Shown one piece after another: positions 6,330 through 11,258 of a stretch of DNA of 11,258 nucleotides. Position 1 is the stretch's first letter, and each line of letters starts with the position of its first letter. The DNA comes from CAKOSP01 sp964372145 (lineage in GTDB: Bacteria; Bacillota_I; Bacilli_A; RF39; UBA660), in contig CAYJPM010000034.1 in assembly GCA_964372145.1 (NCBI GenBank), positions 1 through 11,258 on the forward strand, read 5' to 3'. Made by a program: the position numbers and the translations under genes. The notes below the pieces were generated by a model, which saw nothing but the letters and a program-made list of their open reading frames with translations, did no database searches and was not told where the DNA came from.

Positions 6330-6339
6330 ATTATATAAT
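6330..6339. promoter_or_regulatory. Palindromic -10 region shared by divergent promoters
   Basis: The 59 bases between the two divergent genes contain the 10-bp palindrome ATTATATAAT. It supplies TATAAT on the plus strand (6334-6339, toward uppP) and on the minus strand (6330-6335, toward the small membrane protein), the two boxes sharing two bases. Neither has a strong -35 (TTTATT at 6311-6316 is the best for uppP). Support is limited to the -10 boxes and the divergent layout. Confidence 0.4.
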
Positions 6340-6358
6340 TATTAATAGAGGTGTTTAT

Positions 6359-7168
6359 ATGAACATATTTAATTATATACTTTTAGGAATAATACAAGGT
6401 ATAACAGAACCTATTCCTGTTTCATCTAGTGGACATATATTTTTATTTAAAAATATATTTAATACTAATTTATTTAATTCTCTTAATTTTGAAATAATAG
6501 CTAATTTCGGATCATTTATAGCAATATTAATTATATTTTGGAAAGATATTATAGATTTAATACAAAATTTCTTTTCATATATTTTTAATAAAGAAAAAAG
6601 AAAACTTACAAAAGATAAGTTTAAATATTGTTGGTATCTAGTTATAAGTACTATTCCAGTAACAATAACAGGATTACTTTTTAAAGATTATTTAGAAAGT
6701 GAATTATTATCAATTAATTTTTTAGCAATATCATTTTTAGTTACAGCATTAATGCTATTCATAGTTAGAAAAAATAAAGGTGATAAAAATGATAAAGATA
6801 TTACTATAAAAGATGCTATACTTATTGGTTTATTTCAATCAATAGCCATATTTCCAGGTATATCAAGAAGTGGTGCTACTCTAGTAGCGTGTTTACTTTG
6901 TAATTTAAAAAGAGATACTTCTTTAAAATATACATTTATTCTATATTTTCCAGCTAGTTTAGGATCTATCGTCTTAGGAGCTAGTGATTTTATAAATACA
7001 ACTGAAAGTAGTATGTATATACCTTATTTAGCAGGAATGATATCTGCAGGTATAATTACATTCTTCTCATATAAATGGTTAAGTGATTGGGTTAAAAAAG
7101 GTAAATTACATTACTTCTCAGTTTATTGTATATTACTTGCTATATTTATATTTATATATTTTAGATAA
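6359..7168 (+). CDS. uppP: Undecaprenyl-diphosphate phosphatase, BacA/UppP family
   Basis: 269 residues, the standard family length, with about eight hydrophobic segments. The first signature, GIIQGITEPIPVSSSGHIFL (10-29), has the (E/Q)xxxE motif in its Gln form (Q15, E19) and the conserved SSxGH; the second, FPGISRSGATLVACLL, has the PGxSRSxxT motif. These bracket the active site that dephosphorylates undecaprenyl diphosphate to regenerate the lipid carrier for peptidoglycan and other envelope polymers; overproduction gives bacitracin resistance. The AGAGGTG ribosome binding site (6347-6353) precedes the ATG. It is the only plus-strand gene here, monocistronic between a divergent promoter region and a strong terminator. 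Its 3' end faces the 3' end of the sensor kinase gene, so the two are not co-transcribed. Confidence 0.95.
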   Translation: MNIFNYILLGIIQGITEPIPVSSSGHIFLFKNIFNTNLFNSLNFEIIANFGSFIAILIIFWKDIIDLIQNFFSYIFNKEKRKLTKDKFKYCWYLVISTIPVTITGLLFKDYLESELLSINFLAISFLVTALMLFIVRKNKGDKNDKDITIKDAILIGLFQSIAIFPGISRSGATLVACLLCNLKRDTSLKYTFILYFPASLGSIVLGASDFINTTESSMYIPYLAGMISAGIITFFSYKWLSDWVKKGKLHYFSVYCILLAIFIFIYFR

Positions 7169-7171
7169 AAC

Positions 7172-7201
7172 AAAAGAAACGGTGTGTATCGTTTCTTTTT
7201 T
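7172..7201 (+). terminator. Rho-independent terminator of uppP, probably bidirectional
   Basis: AAAAGAAACG (7172-7181) pairs with CGTTTCTTTT (7190-7199) around an 8-base loop (GTGTGTAT), with a T run to 7201, four bases after the uppP stop. Read on the minus strand the same hairpin is followed by TTCTTTTGTTTT, so it can also stop the converging histidine kinase transcript, which has no other good terminator. Confidence 0.88.
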
Positions 7202-7321
7202 ATATTTAAAGTGTGAGTTTTAGTTTTGTTTATTGTGTGGCTTTATTTCTTAAGTATCATTCCTCCTTACATATACATATTAACAATCTAATATGAAATA
7301 TATATGAAGATAAAATGAAAT
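7202..7321. other. Intergenic stretch with hairpin and perfect anti-SD complement, no gene
   Basis: The gap between uppP and the kinase gene holds no substantial ORF. Read on the minus strand, CATATTA (7289-7295) pairs with TAATATG (7276-7282) around GATTGT, extended by CATATA/TATATG (7301-7306 with 7270-7275) across a 5-base bulge. Immediately after it comes TAAGGAGG (7262-7269), a perfect complement to the 16S rRNA tail, one base before an ATG that opens only a five-codon frame (7243-7260). The role is unknown; it may be a vestigial gene start or an RNA element in the kinase 3' UTR. Confidence 0.45.
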
Positions 7322-8701
7322 TTATTTGATTATGAAATAAAAGATAGTTCCTTTATCAGATGTATTAACTCCATACTCGTATTTATGTAATAAAAATATT
7401 TCTTTTACAATAGATAAACCAATACCAGATGACACTACATTTCTCTTATGTTTTTTATCATTTTTATAATATTTATCCCAAATTAAATTAATATCAGAAT
7501 CTTTTATACCTTTACCAGTATCTTTTATTTCAACTAAATATCCACCAGTTTTTTTCTTTCGTACATTTATATAAACTTCTTTATTATTGCCTGTATAATT
7601 AAGAGCATTATTAACTAAATTATATATTACTTGATTAAGTTTACTTTTATCAGCTTTTATAATAGCTTCCTTAGGACCTTTATATATAATTTTATAATCT
7701 TCAACTTCTTTAATTATTTCATATTTTTTAATTATTTTATTTATTTCTTTTATTAAATCAAATTTTTCTAACTTTAATATATCACTTTTATTTTGTAACT
7801 TAGACATATCTAATATATCGTTTACTAGTACAGTTAATCTATCTGTTTCATCAATTATAATATTTAATCTTTCATTTCTTTTGTCTATATCGTCACAAGA
7901 TAAATCTCTAAGCATTTCCGCATAAGCTTTAATCATAGTTAAAGGAGTTTTAAGATCGTGAGACACATTGGCCATTAGATCTCGTTTTAAAGCATCTGTT
8001 TTACCTATTTCACTCTTAGCTAAGTTAAGAGCATCCACTAGTTCATCAACTTCTTTAGTACCCTCTTTTTCAAATACAACCGATTGATTAGTACCAAGCA
8101 ATTTAGCTTTTTTAGTTATTTTAATAATTGGTTCAGTTATTTTTCTAGCTAAATATATACTAATAATTATAGACACGAAAACTACTCCAATTGTAACATA
8201 TATCATTTGATCAAAAAATATTGATGTAGCTATTGATGTATCTTCTAGGTTAGCATATATAAATATATCTTCTTCACCACTGTTGATACCATATAATACA
8301 GCGTCTGTTTCATCTTCATCATTAACAAACTTATATCTTCTAGCTTCATCATCAGAATCAATAAAATCTTTTAACATAGCATTAGTATATTCAGTAATTA
8401 TATCAAAAGGACAGCCTATCATCTTTGAATTATGTCTGCTTAATACATCATAATTTTCAGTTCTTAATATACATACTTCATTTTCATAAGCCAAAGATTC
8501 TAAAGTTTCATCTAAATTATCATCTTCTGAATTTATTTTACTAGCGATATCAGTTACTAAATTCAATTGATAAGATTCAAAAAATACATTAAAAAATACT
8601 AAGGCACTACCCCATAATATTATAATAACTACACTTACAAATGTAGTAACTGTTAACGCAGTTTTAAACTCATAACTTCTAGTTTTGATCTTTGTATTCA
8701 A
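7322..8701 (-). CDS. Membrane sensor histidine kinase (HAMP-HisKA-HATPase_c)
   Basis: 459 residues. Transmembrane helix 1 (about 16-40), an acidic extracytoplasmic sensor region of about 120 residues (41-163) with two cysteines (77, 97), transmembrane helix 2 (164-184), HAMP linker (185-235), HisKA with the phospho-accepting His248 in ANVSHDLKTPLT, then the ATP-binding domain: N-box NLVNNALNYT (361-370), G1 DTGKGI (394-399) and G2 GIGLS (426-430). It autophosphorylates on His248 and passes the phosphate to the adjacent response regulator. The start is TTG at 8701, the only in-frame choice ahead of helix 1, giving a 23-base overlap with the regulator gene and coupled translation. The signal is unknown; proximity to uppP suggests but does not prove an envelope stimulus. 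PhoR/VicK-like architecture without a PAS domain. Confidence 0.93.
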   Translation of the reverse strand: MNTKIKTRSYEFKTALTVTTFVSVVIIILWGSALVFFNVFFESYQLNLVTDIASKINSEDDNLDETLESLAYENEVCILRTENYDVLSRHNSKMIGCPFDIITEYTNAMLKDFIDSDDEARRYKFVNDEDETDAVLYGINSGEEDIFIYANLEDTSIATSIFFDQMIYVTIGVVFVSIIISIYLARKITEPIIKITKKAKLLGTNQSVVFEKEGTKEVDELVDALNLAKSEIGKTDALKRDLMANVSHDLKTPLTMIKAYAEMLRDLSCDDIDKRNERLNIIIDETDRLTVLVNDILDMSKLQNKSDILKLEKFDLIKEINKIIKKYEIIKEVEDYKIIYKGPKEAIIKADKSKLNQVIYNLVNNALNYTGNNKEVYINVRKKKTGGYLVEIKDTGKGIKDSDINLIWDKYYKNDKKHKRNVVSSGIGLSIVKEIFLLHKYEYGVNTSDKGTIFYFIIK

Positions 8702-9347
8702 ATTTATAACCCACTTCTCTTACTGTTTTAATTAAATTACGATATTTACCCAAATGATTTCTTAAAGTCTTAATATGAGTATCTATAGTTCTATCATCTC
8801 CATAAAAATCATATCCCCACACATTAGATAATAATTTTTCTCTTGATAAAGCTATATTATTATTAGTTATTAAATATTTAAGTAAATCATACTCTTTAGG
8901 AGTTAAAGTAATATTCTTATTATCAATTGTTACCTCATGCGCTATGTTATCAATACTAATTCCAGCTACTTCTATTACATCTATTTCTTTAGTATTACGT
9001 TTAATTATAGCTTTCACTCTAGCTACTAACTCCCTAGGACTAAAAGGTTTTGTAACATAATCATCTATTCCAATATCAAATCCATTTAATTTATCAAATT
9101 CTTCACTTCTAGCAGATAACATAATACAAGGTATATTATGATTCTTCTTAATTTCTTTAACTGCAGTAAATCCATCCATCCTAGGCATCATTATATCCAT
9201 TATAATTAAATCATACTTATTATTTTTAACTTTAATAGTGGCTTCTAAACCATTTTCTGCTTCATCAACTTCATAATTATCTAATATTAAATATTCTTTA
9301 ATTACATTTCTTATTAACTCTTCATCATCTACAACTAATATTTTCAT
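8679..9347 (-). CDS. OmpR/PhoB-family response regulator
   Basis: 222 residues from the start chosen here. Counting from the upstream Met at 9353, the receiver domain has the acidic pair D9-D10, phospho-acceptor Asp53 (IIMDIMMPRMDG), Ser80 (MLSARSEE) and Lys102 (VTKPFSPREL). A winged-helix DNA-binding domain (about 125-224) contains TPKEYDLLKYL, NVWGYDFYGDDRTIDTHIKTLRNHLG and VREVGYKFE. It is a transcription factor activated by the kinase encoded just downstream. GAGGTG (9356-9361) lies two bases before the ATG at 9353 but eight before the ATG at 9347, so the shorter form beginning MKILVVDDEE is preferred; 9353 is the alternative. Target genes are not visible; uppP or its own promoter are possible. 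Confidence 0.94.
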   Translation of the reverse strand: MKILVVDDEELIRNVIKEYLILDNYEVDEAENGLEATIKVKNNKYDLIIMDIMMPRMDGFTAVKEIKKNHNIPCIMLSARSEEFDKLNGFDIGIDDYVTKPFSPRELVARVKAIIKRNTKEIDVIEVAGISIDNIAHEVTIDNKNITLTPKEYDLLKYLITNNNIALSREKLLSNVWGYDFYGDDRTIDTHIKTLRNHLGKYRNLIKTVREVGYKFEYKDQN

Positions 9348-9374
9348 ACTCATAGCACCTCATCTATTAAATAT

Positions 9375-9404
9375 ATTATATCAGATATGTGATAAACATA
9401 TGAA
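9375..9404 (-). promoter_or_regulatory. Promoter of the two-component operon (extended -10)
   Basis: On the minus strand TGATATAAT (9375-9383) is a perfect TATAAT with the extended TGn element. TTCATA (9399-9404; 4 of 6 matches) lies 18 bases upstream as a weak -35, which extended -10 promoters tolerate. Transcription would begin near 9368, giving a 5' UTR of about 20 bases with the GAGGTG site. Confidence 0.65.
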
Positions 9405-9420
9405 AAAAAGACACTTTATT
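9403..9420 (-). terminator. Weak terminator-like hairpin after the YtxH-like gene
   Basis: AAAG (9414-9417), loop TGT and CTTT (9407-9410) form a 4-bp stem, extendable past a mismatch, with seven Ts (9403-9409) right at the ytxH-like stop. It is short and has one G-C pair, so termination may be partial and the two-component genes may receive some read-through. It touches the -35 of the next promoter. Confidence 0.3.
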
Positions 9421-9814
9421 TAGCATCTTCTAATTTTTTTATTGTATTATCTAAAGTTTTTATTGTTTTAGTCTTTGCTTCAGCAGCTATTTTCTCTATA
9501 TGAGGTTTAGCAGCTTTACCAGCCATCACTATTAAATCTTCCAATTTAGCTTCAATTAATTTAGCTTTTTCTTTTGCTTTTTTCAAAGCTGTTTCTTTAT
9601 CTAAATTCATTAAATCAGTTTCAATTTCACTTATTTTTTTTTTTACGTTTTCTTTTACTTCATCTAAATTAGTTTCGTTAATTCTTTCCATTAACTCATC
9701 AAATTTAGCTTTAAGTTCTGCTCTAGTTTCTTTACCAGATTTAGGAGCAAGTAATATACCTAATCCTATTCCTATAGCAGCTCCTAATAAAAACTTACCA
9801 CCATTTTTACTCAT
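9416..9814 (-). CDS. YtxH-like general stress/gas-vesicle-like protein
   Basis: 132 residues from ATG 9814. The N-terminus, GGKFLLGAAIGIGLGILLAPKSGKETR (5-31), is the YtxH signature: a glycine-zipper hydrophobic segment followed by LLAPKSGKETR. The rest is a lysine/glutamate-rich amphipathic helix (32-132), probably cytoplasmic and coiled-coil-like. B. subtilis YtxH belongs to a sigma-B and sigma-H controlled stress operon with YtxG; the molecular role is not established. The frame extends 33 codons upstream, but AAAGGAT at the right distance, the family's usual N-terminus and the overlap with the preceding gene favour 9814: the ATG overlaps the preceding stop (ATGAGTAA, 8-base overlap), so translation is coupled. 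Confidence 0.85.
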   Translation of the reverse strand: MSKNGGKFLLGAAIGIGLGILLAPKSGKETRAELKAKFDELMERINETNLDEVKENVKKKISEIETDLMNLDKETALKKAKEKAKLIEAKLEDLIVMAGKAAKPHIEKIAAEAKTKTIKTLDNTIKKLEDAK

Positions 9815-10091
9815 CGTCTGATCCTTTCTTTCCTTTAGTAAATAGTTTACCCAACATTCCTGTAAAAAATTCAACAACAGTATCAGATAAACTAGATAAT
9901 CTATCAGTTGCAAAATCCAAAAGATTAAAAAGTGGACTTAATGCTTCAAATTTTTCATTAACATTATCAACAATTTTTTCTACTTTATTCATAGTAATTA
10001 TAGTTTTGATTCCTAAAATTATACCTACGATTAATAATATTATAATTAAAACATATATAACAATTGGTAAAAATGATATCCAAAATTCCAT
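9807..10091 (-). CDS. DUF948/YtxG-like membrane protein
   Basis: 94 residues: one long transmembrane segment (about 7-31), then VEKIVDNVNEKFEALSPLFNLLDFATDRLSSLSDTVV (37-73), whose heptad-like helix with SPLFN and TDxLSSLSD matches DUF948 (YtxG) proteins, and a Lys/Gly/Asp tail. The predicted layout is an N-terminal membrane anchor with the helix in the cytoplasm. B. subtilis YtxG is a general stress protein of unknown mechanism encoded directly upstream of YtxH, as here. A strong GAGGAGGA lies seven bases before ATG. The gene starts three bases after the stop of the disordered acidic protein, so the three genes form one unit. Confidence 0.82.
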   Translation of the reverse strand: MEFWISFLPIVIYVLIIILLIVGIILGIKTIITMNKVEKIVDNVNEKFEALSPLFNLLDFATDRLSSLSDTVVEFFTGMLGKLFTKGKKGSDDE

Positions 10092-10094
10092 TAA

Positions 10095-10991
10095 TTATTC
10101 CTCCTCTTTATTTTCATACATAGATTCAAATAAATTTAAAAAATCATCTTCTAAAGAATCATCTTCTTCAAATTCATCAATAATTTGTTTTTTTACAGTT
10201 CTTTTTGTTTCAACTTTTTCTTCTCTAATTGGAACAGTTACTTCTTCAGTTATATCGAATTCATCTTTAATATCAACTTTAATATCAGATGTATCTTCTA
10301 ATAATTCATCAATAGTTTTAACTTTTTCAGTTTTATTAAAGTCTGGATATGATGTAGTTACACTTTCAATTTCTTCATAAAATACTGAAGCTGGTTTTTC
10401 AAAAGTTTTTTCTAAATTTTCAAGTTCACCAAATGCTTTTTTTCTTACAGCGTCTACATCAATACTTGATGTATCATTACTAACTCTATCACTAGTAGTT
10501 CTATTCTTAATATCTTCAGGTTTATAATCTTCATTTAAAACACCATATACAGGTGAAATAATTGGAGATGGTTTGAATTTTCTTTTTTCTTTAACATCAT
10601 AAGATTCAATTTTTTCTCTACCACTGTTATATTCAGTTCTTTTTTCAACTTTTTTAACTCTCTCATATTCCATAACATTAGGTCTTGGAGCAGGAGCTGG
10701 TTTTGGTTTAGGAGTTGGATTTTCTCTACGGTAAGCTTGACCTAAATTATTATCAAACTCATCTTCATCGAACTCAGGAAAAGGAAAAGTATTTTCATTC
10801 TTAAATATTTCTCTTTCACTTATTGGATTTTCATGTCTAATAGGCTCAGGAGTTTCTACTTTTATTTCGCTAACTTCTTTCTTTTCTTCTCTAATTGGTT
10901 TAGTTAAAGGTTCTTCTTTCTTAACTTCTTTAGTTACTTCAACTTCCTCTTCATCAAAAATAATATCTTTCAATTTTTTAAATAAACTCAT
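10095..10991 (-). CDS. Acidic, largely disordered cytoplasmic protein with a KPSPIISPVYG core motif
   Basis: 298 residues, no signal peptide or transmembrane segment. The N-terminus MSLFKKLKDIIF (1-12) is an amphipathic helix that could bind membrane or a partner. Then come charged low-complexity sequence, a proline/lysine run TPKPKPAPAPRP (93-104), a short conserved-looking core KFKPSPIISPVYGVLNEDY (138-156), a helix FGELENLEKTFE (187-198), and an acidic C-terminus (DEFEEDDSLEDDF, 272-284) ending in a predicted helix. PIREEK occurs twice (32-37, 254-259). I do not recognise a named family. In B. subtilis ytxG follows sftA-murC, and I recall an SPVYG-like motif in the linker of SftA-type FtsK proteins; a division-related scaffold is therefore a weak guess. 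AGGAGGATGG gives a firm start. Confidence 0.72.
   Translation of the reverse strand: MSLFKKLKDIIFDEEEVEVTKEVKKEEPLTKPIREEKKEVSEIKVETPEPIRHENPISEREIFKNENTFPFPEFDEDEFDNNLGQAYRRENPTPKPKPAPAPRPNVMEYERVKKVEKRTEYNSGREKIESYDVKEKRKFKPSPIISPVYGVLNEDYKPEDIKNRTTSDRVSNDTSSIDVDAVRKKAFGELENLEKTFEKPASVFYEEIESVTTSYPDFNKTEKVKTIDELLEDTSDIKVDIKDEFDITEEVTVPIREEKVETKRTVKKQIIDEFEEDDSLEDDFLNLFESMYENKEEE
10216..10898. repeat. 17-bp direct repeat inside the disordered-protein gene
   Basis: The 17-mer TTTTCTTCTCTAATTGG occurs at 10216-10232 and 10882-10898 (plus-strand reading), 666 bases apart and in the same reading frame, encoding PIREEK in both places. It is a repeated linear peptide motif rather than a mobile-element signature. 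A degenerate third version (PIRHEN, residues 50-55) follows the first copy. The span given covers both copies and the sequence between. Confidence 0.6.
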
Positions 10992-11005
10992 TTTCCATCC
11001 TCCAA

Positions 11006-11258
11006 CTAATTTATTAAATCTGGATCATACTCAATTATATCTGTTTCAGGTTCAGCATAATTAGGATCAAAATCTAAATAATTATTATCATTAGTATCCG
11101 TATTAAATATATTATACTCTTCTTCCGTAAAACTTAAAACGTCTTCACCTAATATATTTTCAATAATTATATCATTATATTGAATACTTTTCAGTACATT
11201 TATAGAATATAAAATACTAGTATTTATATCTATCTCATCTACCATTACTTCTATTTTA
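11006..11258 (-). CDS. Unknown acidic protein, C-terminal end (start uncertain or outside window)
   Basis: A minus-strand frame ends at TAG (11006-11008) and is open to the right edge. An ATG at 11245 would give 79 residues, but it has no good ribosome binding site (TAGAAGTA precedes it) and four further sense codons reach the edge, so this may equally be the tail of a longer protein. The visible part has a helix-like SILYSINVLKSIQYNDIIIENIL followed by a strongly acidic tail rich in Asp, Asn, Glu and Pro. There is no recognisable domain. Only 14 bases separate it from the disordered acidic protein, so they are probably co-transcribed. Confidence 0.5.
   Translation of the reverse strand, partial: KIEVMVDEIDINTSILYSINVLKSIQYNDIIIENILGEDVLSFTEEEYNIFNTDTNDNNYLDFDPNYAEPETDIIEYDPDLIN

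Noticed and set aside
7243..7260. Five-codon ORF (MILKK) as a gene
   Set aside because: The SD-to-ATG spacing is one base, too short for efficient initiation, and the peptide is too short to judge; reported only as part of the structured element.
7290..7335. Chain of tiny plus-strand ORFs joined by overlapping ATGA (about 7292-7330)
   Set aside because: ATGA strings arise readily in AT-rich sequence; there is no ribosome binding site and no conserved product.
9815..9913. 33-codon N-terminal extension of the YtxH-like frame
   Set aside because: It lies inside the YtxG-like gene, has no ribosome binding site, and the family N-terminus begins at the ATG at 9814.
10006..10380. Plus-strand ORF of 124 codons, Ser-rich
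   Set aside because: It is a shadow of the Glu/Asp-rich codons of the minus-strand disordered protein, which has a strong ribosome binding site; low-complexity serine runs are the expected antisense artefact.
1..11258. Recoded genetic code (TGA as Trp) because of AT richness
   Set aside because: Tryptophans in uppP, the kinase and the Maf/HAM1 genes are TGG, and the reading frames end normally at TAA/TAG without internal TGA.

Overview
The window is very AT-rich DNA (roughly a quarter G+C by eye) with tightly packed genes, strong AGGAGG-type ribosome binding sites, TAA/TAG stops, TGG as the tryptophan codon, and markers of low-GC Firmicutes: YtxG/YtxH-like proteins, a UPF0736/DUF3603-like protein, an OmpR/PhoR-type two-component pair and a BacA/UppP phosphatase. 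This fits an uncultured, reduced-genome member of the Bacilli or a relative (gut RF39/Erysipelotrichia-like lineages are one guess). The standard code (TGA not Trp) argues against a classic Mycoplasma. No rRNA, tRNA, CRISPR array, transposase or phage gene was seen.

Layout, right to left, because nearly everything is on the minus strand. (a) 11258-9416: the end of an unknown acidic protein cut by the window edge, a disordered acidic/proline-rich protein with a KPSPIISPVYG core, a DUF948/YtxG-like membrane protein and a YtxH-like protein, arranged as one transcription unit. (b) 9404-7322: a promoter with an extended -10, then an OmpR-type response regulator overlapping its membrane sensor histidine kinase. 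(c) 7321-7169: a gene-poor gap holding a terminator probably shared by the converging transcripts, plus an unexplained hairpin followed by a perfect anti-SD complement. (d) 6359-7168, the only plus-strand gene: uppP, divergent from the next group across a 59-bp region whose -10 elements share one palindrome. (e) 6299-4886: a small two-helix membrane protein, a UPF0736-like protein and a putative lipoprotein, ending in a terminator that overlaps the lipoprotein stop codon. (f) 4843-832: seven genes separated by 5-17 bases, encoding a queuosine-5'-phosphate hydrolase homologue (DUF2419/Qng1), Maf, a RdgB/HAM1 NTP pyrophosphatase, a P-loop kinase, two GNAT acetyltransferases and a HAD 5'-nucleotidase. 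(g) 831-1: an MFS efflux-type transporter, cut by the left edge, with its own consensus promoter and a structured leader carrying a four-codon ORF.

The main biological theme is block (f). Four of the seven products belong to families that act on free or modified nucleotides and a fifth is a small-molecule-type kinase, so the operon looks like a nucleotide clean-up and queuine-salvage unit. Block (g) looks like a drug-efflux gene under translation-dependent attenuation. Blocks (a)-(d) are envelope-related: stress/division-associated proteins, a sensor system and undecaprenyl-diphosphate recycling.
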